In this document: positions 44,428-53,230 of the stretch, in pieces | How positions within the stretch are numbered: position 1 is the stretch's first letter | Layout of the letters: the number at the start of each line of letters is the position of its first letter | Source: Candidatus Leptofilum gracile | GTDB taxonomy: Bacteria; Chloroflexota; Anaerolineae; Promineifilales; Promineifilaceae | Direction of reading: 5' to 3' | Length of the DNA stretch: 64,000 nt | NCBI GenBank assembly: GCA_016713825.1 | Contig: JADJOJ010000011.1 | Location: 310,001 to 374,000 of the forward strand | The notes under the pieces: generated by a model | What the model saw: only the letters and a program-made list of their open reading frames with translations | Databases searched by the model: none | Told to the model about the DNA's origin: nothing | Position numbers and translations under genes: made by a program

Positions 44428-45141
44428 CTAAATCGATCCGCCTGAAATTTGAATCAAGTTTTGCAGGGCGTCTTCATCCAAAATGGTGAATTTGCGCCCG
44501 CCGATCTTCACCCAGCCTGCACGCCGGAAGCGCCCCAGCGCTTTGTTGATGCTTACGCGGGTAGCCCCCGTCATTTCTGCCAGATCAGTTTGAGTTAACG
44601 AAAGGTCGATACGAATGCCATCATCTGTTTTGATGCCGTGTTGGGCGGCCAATTGCAGCAGCTGGCGAGCCAGCCGGGCGGGCAAATCCAGGAAAAAGAT
44701 GTCGCTAATCTGGTTGTTGAGCCGCCGGATGTGTTGGGCCAGGGTGTGCAGCACGTGCAGGGCAAAATCGGGGTTGTCGCCAATGTAGCGAATGAACTCT
44801 TCACGGTGCAGGGTAAGTGTTTCCGTTTCTTCCAGCGCTTCGGCGGTGGCGGAGCGGGGCGAATCATCGAGCAGGGCGAGCTCGCCGAAAAAATCGCCTG
44901 CGCCAAAAATTGCCAGCATTGCTTCCTGCCCGTCTAGGGTGGAATGGGTGATTTTCACTTTGCCTTTGGTGATGATGTACAGCAGTCCGCCGGGATCGCC
45001 GTGGTGAAAAATGACCTGGTCGGGACCAAAGCGCCGCAAAACCAGCCGTTTAGACAGATTTTTGGCTTCCTCATCCTGCAAGTTGTTGAAAAACGGTACA
45101 AGCTGAAGGGCTTGCTTGGCGGCGTATTTCTGATTTCTCAT
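44428..45141 (-). CDS. Crp/Fnr-family transcriptional regulator
   Basis: The protein has 237 residues. The N-terminal cyclic-nucleotide-binding-like beta-barrel (about 18-130) shows DQVIFHHGDPGGLLYIITKG and FGELALLDDSPRSATAEA, which matches the phosphate-binding cassette with Glu and the Arg-Ser-Ala motif, so cAMP or a similar ligand is plausible. There is no N-terminal Cys cluster, so it is not an oxygen-sensing Fnr. The C-terminal winged helix has LTQTDLAEMTGATRVSINKA as recognition region. AGGATGAG precedes the ATG. Targets are unknown. Confidence 0.9.
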   Translation of the reverse strand: MRNQKYAAKQALQLVPFFNNLQDEEAKNLSKRLVLRRFGPDQVIFHHGDPGGLLYIITKGKVKITHSTLDGQEAMLAIFGAGDFFGELALLDDSPRSATAEALEETETLTLHREEFIRYIGDNPDFALHVLHTLAQHIRRLNNQISDIFFLDLPARLARQLLQLAAQHGIKTDDGIRIDLSLTQTDLAEMTGATRVSINKALGRFRRAGWVKIGGRKFTILDEDALQNLIQISGGSI

Positions 45142-45201
45142 AACGTCTCATCCTGTAGGTACACACAAACTATTCGGTTTGGCCAGCAATTAACGGAGCG
45201 G

Positions 45202-46053
45202 TCAATTGCTGCTGGCTAATTGTATCTCATCGTAAACATGATCCAAACTAAGTTTTACCTGTTTTTTGAGCCACTCGGCGGGTAATGGGGGGGTGGGGTA
45301 TTGGGATAAGATGTCGAACAGGAAATTTTGGATCTCTTCGCGAGGGCGCTGGTCGGCCAGATGGGTTTGCAAGCGTTGGCGCATGGTTTGGATGTAGTGG
45401 GCAACGGCCGTTACCAGTTCCATGCCGCCTTGTTTGCCGCGACCGGGCACGATGTGGCGCACGGGGTCGGGCCAGGTTTGCATTTGTTGGAGGGTTTGCA
45501 GCCAAACGGCCGTATCTGCCTCAGCGAGTAGTGGGGGCATGTCTGCCACCACGCAATCGCCCGTGAACATGACGCCGCTTTCGGGCAGGTAAACGCCGAT
45601 GCTGCCTGCCGTGGGGCCAGAAGTGGCAAATAGCTGGATTTCTTGCCCCCCTTTCCACAGCTGCATCAGTTTGGTAAAGCTCAGGCTGGGGTGCTCAACC
45701 GGGCTTTGGCTGAGCTCGCGGCCTAGTTCTGGGTTGCGGCTGGCCAGGCTTTCGAGCAGCGTTTGTGGGTATCGCTTATCGTAGCTGCGCAGGCGATCGG
45801 CCGTGCTTTCGTGGGTGATGACGGGGGCATTGAGCCAGCGCGCATTCAAAATGCGGTCCCCGTGAGAATCGGTGAGAATGGTGTACTGCACCGAGCGCGG
45901 CGAGAGCGCATGCAGGCGCATGGCCCAATCGCGGGCCTGGCGCGGGTAGGAGGGCACGTCGATGGCGATGATGCCACGCCGGGTGCGCACGGCGCCCACG
46001 TTTACGCCGTCGTATTCTGTTTCTATAAAAACATTTTCTGCAATTTCTAGCAT
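45202..46053 (-). CDS. Metallo-beta-lactamase-fold protein with most metal ligands missing
   Basis: The protein has 283 residues and keeps the MBL scaffold: GIIAIDVPSYP, YTILTDSHGDRIL, GSIGVYLPESGVMFTGDCVV and HIVPGRGKQGG. At the metal positions, however, the HxHxDH motif reads DSHGDR (first and last His replaced by Asp and Arg), the third-motif His is absent (SGPTAGSIG) and the fifth-motif His is Arg (PGRGKQG). Only the middle His and two Asp residues remain. It is therefore probably not a conventional di-metal hydrolase; a one-metal enzyme or binding protein is possible. AGGA precedes the ATG. It lies 17 bases downstream of the AlaX gene. Confidence 0.8.
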   Translation of the reverse strand: MLEIAENVFIETEYDGVNVGAVRTRRGIIAIDVPSYPRQARDWAMRLHALSPRSVQYTILTDSHGDRILNARWLNAPVITHESTADRLRSYDKRYPQTLLESLASRNPELGRELSQSPVEHPSLSFTKLMQLWKGGQEIQLFATSGPTAGSIGVYLPESGVMFTGDCVVADMPPLLAEADTAVWLQTLQQMQTWPDPVRHIVPGRGKQGGMELVTAVAHYIQTMRQRLQTHLADQRPREEIQNFLFDILSQYPTPPLPAEWLKKQVKLSLDHVYDEIQLASSN

Positions 46054-46070
46054 AGGTTTCCTGTCATTCT

Positions 46071-47300
46071 TTAGCGAATTTGGCCTAGCAGCAGCCGTTC
46101 TGCCTTGTCTATGGCTTGTTGCACCCGTTCTTTGTCGGTGCCGGGACCACCGCCCTGGGCCATCATGGCGGACCCACCCCCTGCGGCCGACCCTAAAACT
46201 TGCAGGGCAGATTTAATAAGCTGGTTCATTTCGCCTGGGGCATCTTGGGAGCGGCAAAAGAGCAGTTGGGATTTTTGGCCAGCCAGCCCAAGCAAGGCTA
46301 TCACCTGCCCGCTTTGGCTGAGGTGGCTGCCCAGCACGCGCAGCTGCCCTGGGTCAATCTCTTCGGTGGTGAAGACGCGGGTGATAACGGCCGTATTTCC
46401 CACCATCTTGCCCTTTTTTAACAACGTGTCTGCTTCAAAATAAAGCAGCTGTTCCTGCTGCTTTTTCAGCCGTCGCCGGGCGTCTTTTAGCTCTTCTCTG
46501 GTGCGCAGCACGCTGGGGAGAAGATCGTCTGTACCGGTGGTTAATTCGGCCGTTAGCTGGTTGACGAGGCTGTTTTTAAGTCGGTAATCGTGCAATGCTC
46601 GTTGGCCGCAGGCAAACTCTACGCGCAGCTGGTTATTTTGTCGCTCTAGCTTCACAATTTTGATGATGCCCACGGCTCCGGTTTGGCTCACGTGGGTGCC
46701 GCCGCAGGCTGTCAGGTCGAACTTTTCAATTTCGATGAGGCGCAGCGTGCCCTGGCGTACCGGGGGCAGCTTGCGCAGCGCTAATTTTTGGGCTTGTTCC
46801 AACGTGACGCTGCGAATGTGAATGGGGCGATTTTGCCAGATGATCTGGTTTGCCAGAAACTCGGCTGCTTCTACCTGGCTGGGGCTAAGCTGGCTGGTGT
46901 TCAGGTCTATGGTGAGGCTGTTGTCGCTCAGGTGAAAGCCTATCGTTTCTGCCTGGGCAATTTGAATGAAGGCCTGGGAAAGGATGTGCTGGCCAGTATG
47001 CTGCTGCATGTGGTCGAAGCGGCGGGGCCAGTTGAGTTGCCCGGCGATTTTGTCATCCCACAGGCTGGTGGTATCTAGCCAATGGAGGAGTGCTTCATCT
47101 TTTTCGCGGATGGTGACGTCGGTTACGGGGATATTGTTGATTGTGCCGGTATCGAAGGGTTGCCCGCCGGAAGTGGGGTAGAAGTAGGTTTGATCCAGGA
47201 CAACGGCCGTTTGCCCGTTGTTGTTCCTTACCCGTTCTATAATGTTCGCTTCAAAGTGCGTGGTGTACGCGTTTTGGTAGTAGAGCCTTTTGCTTGTCAT
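46071..47300 (-). CDS. Alanyl-tRNA editing protein, AlaX-L type with DHHA1-like C-terminus
   Basis: The protein has 409 residues and is a free-standing trans-editing enzyme that hydrolyses mischarged Ser- or Gly-tRNA(Ala). YFYPTSGGQPFDTGTI begins the AlaRS-like second domain; the zinc/catalytic motifs are HMQQHTGQHILSQAF (HxxxH) and DLTACGGTHV (CxxxH). A coiled-coil linker (about 250-290) and a Gly-rich DHHA1-type domain (AAGGGSAMMAQGGG) follow. The catalytic aminoacylation domain of AlaRS is absent, so it is not a broken alaS. Start ATG 47300 is chosen because GGTGG lies upstream; a longer reading to 47375 lacks support. Confidence 0.88.
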   Translation of the reverse strand: MTSKRLYYQNAYTTHFEANIIERVRNNNGQTAVVLDQTYFYPTSGGQPFDTGTINNIPVTDVTIREKDEALLHWLDTTSLWDDKIAGQLNWPRRFDHMQQHTGQHILSQAFIQIAQAETIGFHLSDNSLTIDLNTSQLSPSQVEAAEFLANQIIWQNRPIHIRSVTLEQAQKLALRKLPPVRQGTLRLIEIEKFDLTACGGTHVSQTGAVGIIKIVKLERQNNQLRVEFACGQRALHDYRLKNSLVNQLTAELTTGTDDLLPSVLRTREELKDARRRLKKQQEQLLYFEADTLLKKGKMVGNTAVITRVFTTEEIDPGQLRVLGSHLSQSGQVIALLGLAGQKSQLLFCRSQDAPGEMNQLIKSALQVLGSAAGGGSAMMAQGGGPGTDKERVQQAIDKAERLLLGQIR

Positions 47301-47525
47301 GCCACAATTTCCACCAGGTGGGAAGAATGCATTGGGCTGGTGAGGCAATAAAAAGTGAAATCCTCTCGCCAGCAAACAGGGCAGCGTGGTTGCTATCTTT
47401 CCGCTTTATTTGGTTTCTGCCCCTTTGTGTATGCGGACAATAATACCAGAATAATGCGCTGGTGCATCTATGTAGTTAAAAAAAGCTGTGGGGAACGGCC
47501 GTTTGCCGGAGCAAACCAGGGGTAA

Positions 47526-49652
47526 TTATTCTTGCGCCAGGGGTAAGGTAAAGCTAAAACGGGCCCCGCCAGAGGGTGCATCATCGACCCAGATACGGCC
47601 GTTGTGCGCCTCTACCGCCAACCGACAAAATGCCAGCCCCAGCCCCAATCCTTTGGCATGGCTATCTTTAGATTGAATACGCTCAAATTTTTCAAAAATG
47701 GATTCACGATACTGTTTGGGAATGCCCTTGCCCTGGTCGCACACAGAAATAAGCAGCCGCTCTTGTTCTGCTTGCACCTGGCCAGTGAGGGTAATGGTTT
47801 GATCTTCAGAACTGTATTTGAGGGCGTTGTTGATTAGATTCACCAAAACGCGCCGAATCATATCTTCTTCCACATACAGTTGCGGCAAGTTATCTGGCAG
47901 ATGGTTGGCAAAATGAACGCGCCGTTGCTCAAAATTCGGCCGTTCAATTTCAATCACTTCCTCCACCAAATAGTTAATATTGACCCGAACTTGTTCTGTG
48001 ATAGGTTGACCAGCTTCCAATCGATTGATATCTAGCAGCGAGCGAATGAGCGTTTCCAGGCGACGGCTGCTGCGGCGGGCGATATCCAGCATGGCATACA
48101 GCGGCGAATTGGCTGATTCAGGTGGGATTTCGTAAGCCAGCAGTTCCAGACTAGAAATAACATTGCCCAGCGGGCTTTGCAGGTCATGAAAGAGCATGGC
48201 GGTTAAATCTTCCCGCATTTTTTCCAGTTCTACCTGTTCGGTAATGTCATGGTGAATCCATTGCAGCAGTTGGTCGTCACCGTGCAGGGTGCGCTTGGTG
48301 TACACTTCCATAGGAATGGGGGCAGCATTTTTGGCGCGCACTTTGCTTTGGAACATCAACACTTTGTCGGAGCGGATTTTTTTGGCTTTGGGGAGTACGG
48401 CCGTATCCGGATGCAAATCCTGAATAGACATATGCAGCAGCTCGGCCCGGCTGTAGCCCAACATATCAGACGCCCGCCGATTTGCTTCTACAATCCGGCC
48501 CCGCATATCAGTCAAAATAATCGGATCGACGGTGTCCTGGAACAGGCTAATGTAGCGCGACTCCGCCGCCACCGTTCTGGCATACTGTTGGGCATTGGCA
48601 ATCGCCGTGCTGGCGATATTCGCCAGGTTTACCAACACATCCAGATCTTCCTCGGTAAACGTGCCATCGCTGGGGTTGATTGCCTGAATGGTGCCCAGTA
48701 CATCACCCTTGAAGATCATTGGCGCACAAATCATGGCCAGCGTGGCATACCCGGTTCGTTCATCCCCCAAATGATGGAAGCGTGGGTCTAGCCGGGTATC
48801 GGCAACCAGCGCTGGCTCCGAATGTTGCATTACCCAACCAGAAAGCCCTTGATTACTGGGCAGCCGCAGCCCCACAATTTCTTTGGCCCCAATGCCCTCA
48901 GCTACCTGGTAGACCAGTTCATTGGTTTGGGCATCAACTAACGCAATCGAAATAGCTTCGGCATTCAAAAAGTCGTTCATCTGTGCCAGCAACGATTGCA
49001 TGATTTCGTTAATGTCTAGCGAAGAATTGATGACTCGGCTTGCCTCATTCAGCAAGGCAGAGATTTTTAGTTGGCGTTGCGAAGCTTCATAAAGCCGGGC
49101 ATTTTCGATACTGCTGGCTGCCTGGTTAGAAATAGCGGTTAGCAGGTTTAAATCACTGTCGTCAAACTGATTTTTGCCAGGCTTGTGGATGGTGATTGCG
49201 CCAATGATGCGATTGCGCACGGAGAAGGGGGTGCAAATAACAGACCATGCTTCATGACTGGTGCTGTGCCCCGGACGCGGCAGCCAGCGTTCATGGTTTT
49301 GCGTATCGTGAATGATAAGTGGTTCGTGGTTGCGGATCACCCAACCAGCAACCCCGTTGTCCATAATGGTGTCCAGAAACTCTTCGGCTTGCCCAGGCTG
49401 GGTATTTTCGGCCGTTGACCAGGCATACTCCACCTTGAGCGCTTCGTTGACTACAAGGATGCTGCCTTCGTGTGCTTCGAGCTGTTGTACAGACAAATTG
49501 AGTACCCGGGGGAGGATTAGATTGATATTGAGGCCGTCTGCTTCTACCTGTTTGAGCATGTCGTTAACGACATAGAGGGTATGCAGTCGGTCGCTGTCTC
49601 TCAGTTCCGGGGCGTATTCTGCATCTTGAATAGAGTGATCCATTGGAAACAT
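47526..49652 (-). CDS. Soluble sensor histidine kinase: GAF-GAF-PAS-HisKA-HATPase
   Basis: The protein has 708 residues. Two GAF domains (about 30-195 and 205-365; each ends in a helix such as LLTAISNQAASSIENARLYE) are followed by a PAS domain (about 370-490; ITDMRGRIVEANRRASDMLG) and the dimerisation helix with phospho-acceptor His in LTAMLFHDLQSPLGNV near residue 500. The ATPase domain shows RVLVNLINNALKYS, CDQGKGIPKQYRESIFEKF and KGLGLGLAFCRLAVEAHNGR. There are no transmembrane segments, so the signal is cytoplasmic (small ligand, redox or light). No response-regulator gene is adjacent, so it is an orphan kinase. No clear ribosome site precedes ATG 49652 or the in-frame ATG 49643. Confidence 0.9.
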   Translation of the reverse strand: MFPMDHSIQDAEYAPELRDSDRLHTLYVVNDMLKQVEADGLNINLILPRVLNLSVQQLEAHEGSILVVNEALKVEYAWSTAENTQPGQAEEFLDTIMDNGVAGWVIRNHEPLIIHDTQNHERWLPRPGHSTSHEAWSVICTPFSVRNRIIGAITIHKPGKNQFDDSDLNLLTAISNQAASSIENARLYEASQRQLKISALLNEASRVINSSLDINEIMQSLLAQMNDFLNAEAISIALVDAQTNELVYQVAEGIGAKEIVGLRLPSNQGLSGWVMQHSEPALVADTRLDPRFHHLGDERTGYATLAMICAPMIFKGDVLGTIQAINPSDGTFTEEDLDVLVNLANIASTAIANAQQYARTVAAESRYISLFQDTVDPIILTDMRGRIVEANRRASDMLGYSRAELLHMSIQDLHPDTAVLPKAKKIRSDKVLMFQSKVRAKNAAPIPMEVYTKRTLHGDDQLLQWIHHDITEQVELEKMREDLTAMLFHDLQSPLGNVISSLELLAYEIPPESANSPLYAMLDIARRSSRRLETLIRSLLDINRLEAGQPITEQVRVNINYLVEEVIEIERPNFEQRRVHFANHLPDNLPQLYVEEDMIRRVLVNLINNALKYSSEDQTITLTGQVQAEQERLLISVCDQGKGIPKQYRESIFEKFERIQSKDSHAKGLGLGLAFCRLAVEAHNGRIWVDDAPSGGARFSFTLPLAQE

Positions 49653-49794
49653 AATACCACGATACTTAGCTAAATAACTACAATCTAGTTTACAGCTTGC
49701 TGATTTTGACCGTGTAAAGTGTGTAACAATACGGGCTAGGTAGGTTTGTCACGGCCGTTTCTGGTAGCTTTGTTTATTTTCTCATCTCTGTTCA

Positions 49795-50808
49795 TCAAAC
49801 CAATTGAAGGCTGGGGATAACATCTATGTTTAAAGTGTCTCGACGGCCGTTTATAAACTGCCAGTGGGCTGCGGCACCTATCATAGCTGCATTATCTGTA
49901 CAGAGTATAGGAGGAGGGTACCGTACGGGCAGGGGAAGCTGGGCTTTCATTGTTTGCCGCAGCTCCCGGTTAGCCGAGACGCCACCTGTTAGATGAACGG
50001 CCGTTACCCCATGCGCTTCAGCGGCGCGGGCGGTTTTGGTAACCAGGGCATCGATGACGGCCGTTTGGAAGCTGGCGGCCAAATCGGCCACCGGCAGCTT
50101 GTTTTTGTCGAAATGTTTAATCTGGCGGGAAACGGCCGTTTTTAACCCACTAAAGCTAAAGTTATAGCCATCTTCCATCACCGCACGCGGAAATTTGTAG
50201 GCCGCTGCATTGCCCGTTGCCGCCAATTTATCAATGGCTGGCCCGCCTGGGAAGGGTAGCCCCAACAGCCGCCCCACTTTATCAAACGCTTCACCGGCGG
50301 CATCATCCAGCGTGCCGCCCAGATGTTGGTATTGGCCATGCCCGGTCATCAGGTACAGCTCGGTGTGGCCGCCGCTGACTACCAGCGTCAGGAGGGGGAA
50401 CGCAATTTCCTCGACTTGCTCGGTGAGCCAGAGCGAATAAATGTGCCCTTCGATGTGGTTGATGCCCAAAAATGGCTTGTTGCGCGCCAGCGCCAGCCCC
50501 TTGGCCATGTTGACCCCCACCAGCAGAGACCCCACCAAACCCGGCCCCCGCGTGACGGCGATGCAGTCGATATCATCCAGACCCATGTGGGCTTCTTCCA
50601 GCGCTTGCTGCACCACGGCATGAATTACCTCAATGTGGCGGCGAGAAGCCACTTCCGGGAAGACGCCGCCAAATTGGGCGTGCAAATCTATCTGGCTGGC
50701 AATGACGTTGCTGAGGATGGTACGGCCGTCTTCCACAACGGCCGCAGATGTTTCATCACACGATGTTTCGATGGCCAGGATACGGCTGTGCTGGTTTTTG
50801 GTAGTCAT
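49795..50808 (-). CDS. tsaD: tRNA N6-adenosine threonylcarbamoyltransferase
   Basis: The protein has 337 residues and forms t6A at position 37 of ANN-decoding tRNAs together with TsaB/TsaE/TsaC, none of which are nearby. Kae1/TsaD motifs are ILAIETSCDETSAAVVEDG, the metal His pair in INHIEGHIYSLWL, VVSGGHTELYLM, FPGGPAIDKLA and HLTGGVSANRELR with CTDNAAMIG. Start ATG 50808 gives the normal N-terminus; an upstream extension to 50952 would overlap the end of selA and lacks homology. The gene is essential in most bacteria. Confidence 0.96.
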   Translation of the reverse strand: MTTKNQHSRILAIETSCDETSAAVVEDGRTILSNVIASQIDLHAQFGGVFPEVASRRHIEVIHAVVQQALEEAHMGLDDIDCIAVTRGPGLVGSLLVGVNMAKGLALARNKPFLGINHIEGHIYSLWLTEQVEEIAFPLLTLVVSGGHTELYLMTGHGQYQHLGGTLDDAAGEAFDKVGRLLGLPFPGGPAIDKLAATGNAAAYKFPRAVMEDGYNFSFSGLKTAVSRQIKHFDKNKLPVADLAASFQTAVIDALVTKTARAAEAHGVTAVHLTGGVSANRELRQTMKAQLPLPVRYPPPILCTDNAAMIGAAAHWQFINGRRDTLNIDVIPSLQLV

Positions 50809-50938
50809 ACTATTTGCCGACTCTTCGTTAAATGACAAACTGGTGATTGAAAGTGTATCACTATTTCCAGCCCCGCTTGTCAGGTTTCGTTTATAGATAT
50901 TATTATAAAAGCTTATGAAAGGCGCGTATATAAAAGTA

Positions 50939-52327
50939 CTATGCCACTGCACAGTTTACCAATGATTGCAGTAAGATTTCAACCTGTTGCGGCAAGATGG
51001 TGCGGGGATCGATGAGGAAACGGCCGTCCTGAATGCGCCCAATCACCGGCACTTTTTGCTGGCGCAGGCGGGCTGCCAGTTCGTCTGGGTTGCTGTGGTG
51101 GATGGCAATAACGCGGCTGGGCAGGCTGGTGCCGGGCAAACTGCCGCCGCCGACGGTGGAACGGCCGTCTACCACCTCTGCCCGAATGCCCTGTTCCTGC
51201 AATCGCGCTGCCCAGGTATCTGCCTCTGGGCCGATTTGCTCCAGCGGGCGGGCAATCATGCGCCAGACGGGAATCTCTTCTAGCGCATTTTCCGTGAGAT
51301 AATGCGTCAGCGTGGCGGAGAGCCCTGCCAGGCAGAGCTTGTCGGCGCGCACGGCGCGGGCCAGCGGGTGTTTTTTGAGCCGGGCCACCAGCGCCTGCCC
51401 CCCCACCAAAATGCCCGCCTGCGGCCCGCCCAGCAGCTTGTCGCCGCTGAAGGCAACCACGTCGGCCCCGGCGGTCAGCCCGTCCAGCACGGTTGGTTCC
51501 GGTTCCAGGCCGTAGGGGCTGCTGTCTAGCAGCGCCCCGCTGCCCTGGTCGTACAGCAGCGGTAAATTGTGCTCGTGGGCCAGTTCGGCCAGTTCCGCCA
51601 GCGTCGGTTCGCTGCTGAAGCCGATGATTTTGTAGTTGGAATGATGGGCGACCAGGATGGCGGCCGTATTTTCGGTAATCGCATTTTGGTAATCGCGCAG
51701 ATGGGTGCGGTTGGTGGTGCCCACTTCCACTAACTTTGCCCCAGACTGGGCCATCACGTCTGGAATGCGGAAGCCACCACCAATTTCTACCAGCTGCCCC
51801 CGGCTGATGATCACTTCTTTGCCCTGGCAGAGCGCGGTGAGCATGAGCAAAACGGCCGCTGCATTATTGTTCACCACCAGCCCAGCTTCTGCCCCCGTAA
51901 TGCGGGTGAGCAGCTGCTCGGCATGCACGGTGCGGGAGCCACGCTGGCCGCTGGGCAAATCATATTCCAGCGTGCTGTACCCTTTGGCGGCGTCCTCGAT
52001 GGCGGTTTGGGCGGCGGCGCTGAGCGGGGCGCGGCCCAGGTTGGTGTGCACAATCACGCCCGTGCCGTTGATAACCGGTTGCAGGGTGGGGGCCAGGTAG
52101 CTTTCCAGCCAGAGCCGGGCTTCGTCTACCAGGACGGCGTTCATGGGTGCATAGCTGGCCTTGCCGCTAAGAATGGCGCTGCGGGCGGCCTCGATGCTTT
52201 GGCGTAGGCTTTCTACGGTGAGGGAACGGCCGTATGCCAGCATCATATCCACCGCCAGTGATGTATTCAACAAACGGTCTACGCTGGGGAGTTCACGGAG
52301 TAGTTTTTGGGTGTTTTCTTCTGTCAC
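50939..52327 (-). CDS. selA: L-seryl-tRNA(Sec) selenium transferase
   Basis: The protein has 462 residues, a PLP enzyme that converts Ser-tRNA(Sec) to selenocysteinyl-tRNA. Diagnostic blocks are INGTGVIVHTNLGRAPLS, the PLP lysine in VVAFSGDKLLGGPQAGILVG, VVNNNAAAVLLML and the C-terminal IGRIQDGRFLIDPRTILPQQ. It starts with GTG 52327. Its presence implies that the organism makes selenoproteins; selB, selC and selD are not in the window. It lies downstream of a membrane-protein gene, separated by a word repeat. Confidence 0.95.
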   Translation of the reverse strand: MTEENTQKLLRELPSVDRLLNTSLAVDMMLAYGRSLTVESLRQSIEAARSAILSGKASYAPMNAVLVDEARLWLESYLAPTLQPVINGTGVIVHTNLGRAPLSAAAQTAIEDAAKGYSTLEYDLPSGQRGSRTVHAEQLLTRITGAEAGLVVNNNAAAVLLMLTALCQGKEVIISRGQLVEIGGGFRIPDVMAQSGAKLVEVGTTNRTHLRDYQNAITENTAAILVAHHSNYKIIGFSSEPTLAELAELAHEHNLPLLYDQGSGALLDSSPYGLEPEPTVLDGLTAGADVVAFSGDKLLGGPQAGILVGGQALVARLKKHPLARAVRADKLCLAGLSATLTHYLTENALEEIPVWRMIARPLEQIGPEADTWAARLQEQGIRAEVVDGRSTVGGGSLPGTSLPSRVIAIHHSNPDELAARLRQQKVPVIGRIQDGRFLIDPRTILPQQVEILLQSLVNCAVA

Positions 52328-52353
52328 TGTTTTGCTCTGAAGTGTTCCGTAAA

Positions 52354-52421
52354 CAGTAATCAGTAATCAGTGTTCAGTTAAACTATGTACTGATTACTGA
52401 CTCACTGAATACTGGTTACTG
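52354..52421. repeat. Word-type inverted repeat upstream of selA
   Basis: CAGTAATCAGTAATCAGTG with TTCAGT faces ACTGATTACTGACTCACTG and AATACTGGTTACTG. It overlaps the stop codon and last residues of the upstream membrane-protein gene. Confidence 0.7.
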
Positions 52422-52916
52422 CAAATTCGCTTGCGCGGTGCGGCTGCGAATTTGCATTAAAAGTTCAAATAAAATCAAGACTGCCGCTACCAACAAGGCC
52501 ACTGCCAGACCAAACGCCCGGTTCATTTGCAGCCAGAGGCAAAACGCTACCCAAACGCCAACGGACATTGCCTGGCGCAGGGCCACCATCAGCCGGGAGG
52601 ATTCAATGTGGCCAAAGCGGCGATCTGTGTAGGCGGTGAAGCGGCGGTTGAGCAGGTAAGAGATGGGCAAAGCGAGGCCGGTAACGGCCGTTAACACCGT
52701 CGCCAAAAAGACCAGAATAATCTCAAAATTGGCCGCCTCCAGCAGCGAGGCAGCGTCGGCGCGGCCTTCGGTGGCGGCGCGAACCAGGTCTAGCCGGTTG
52801 ATGTCGATGGGCCACCAACTGTTGACCACGTACTCCATCGCCAGCAGCCCAATGGCTACCAATAGCACACCCAAAATTAGCGAGGAGATAAAGCCAAACC
52901 GATCATTTCCTTCCAT
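52416..52916 (-). CDS. Hypothetical four-helix membrane protein
   Basis: The protein has 166 residues. Hydrophobic segments are SLILGVLLVAIGLLAMEYVV, IILVFLATVLTAVTGLALPI, ALRQAMSVGVWVAFCLWLQM and AFGLAVALLVAAVLILFELL, giving four predicted helices with a short polar loop rich in Arg between the second and third. I do not recognise a family. ATG 52916 lies seven bases behind a perfect TATAAT and has no ribosome site, so the mRNA is probably leaderless. It may be co-transcribed with selA. Confidence 0.7.
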   Translation of the reverse strand: MEGNDRFGFISSLILGVLLVAIGLLAMEYVVNSWWPIDINRLDLVRAATEGRADAASLLEAANFEIILVFLATVLTAVTGLALPISYLLNRRFTAYTDRRFGHIESSRLMVALRQAMSVGVWVAFCLWLQMNRAFGLAVALLVAAVLILFELLMQIRSRTAQANLQ

Positions 52917-52923
52917 AACACCA

Positions 52924-52950
52924 ATTATACCTTGTTTGCAATTTCCTCAA
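52924..52950 (-). promoter_or_regulatory. Promoter of the four-helix membrane protein gene
   Basis: On the minus strand a perfect TATAAT (52929-52924) ends seven bases before the ATG. The -35 candidate TTGAGG (52950-52945) has a short 15-base spacer. A leaderless transcript is predicted. Confidence 0.5.
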
Positions 52951-53009
52951 GCGTGGCTCGATTAAAGTTTGTTTTATGGGTCAACATCAATTAGTGTGCT
53001 AGCAAGATT

Positions 53010-53067
53010 AAAAATCAAAGATTTTGCAGATTTTTAATCTTTTCAATCTGCGAAATTTGCTGATTTT
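53010..53067. repeat. Word-type inverted repeat
   Basis: AAAATCAAAGATTTTGCAG with ATTTTTAATC faces AATCTGCGAAATTTGCTG with ATTTT. This is an AT-rich member of the word-cassette family. Confidence 0.55.
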
Positions 53068-53185
53068 CATGGGTCTTTAGGATTTGGCGGGGTCAGGCTA
53101 ATTCGTTGCTAACCCCAGGAAATCCCAAAGAGTCCTTTTCATTCATGGTGGTCAACGACGGTTGGAGTCGTCTCTTGTGCCGATC

Positions 53186-53213
53186 ATGGATTCCCGCATT
53201 CGCGGGAATGACA
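53186..53213. repeat. Single REP-like hairpin
   Basis: ATGGATTCCCGC-ATTC-GCGGGAATGACA forms a perfect stem through GATTCCCGC-like arms and matches the halves of the paired units elsewhere. Confidence 0.75.
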
Positions 53214-53230
53214 TTTGCATTTAGTTTATC

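Larger units (their letters stand above)
52917..53230. other. 314-bp intergenic region without a gene
   Basis: The region contains the promoter of the membrane-protein gene at its left end, a word-type repeat (53010-53067) and a REP-like hairpin (53186-53213). Between 53070 and 53180 I see only weak inverted words and no reading frame worth calling. Confidence 0.6.

Noticed and set aside
46071..47300. Truncated alaS pseudogene
   Set aside because: The editing motifs HxxxH and CxxxH and the DHHA1-like end are intact and the aminoacylation domain is cleanly absent, as in AlaX-L proteins.
47480..47525. Terminator for the GAF-PAS kinase gene
   Set aside because: A run of seven A residues on the plus strand and a GTTTGC/GCAAAC stem are present, but the stem does not directly precede the T-tract on the minus strand, so I do not call it.
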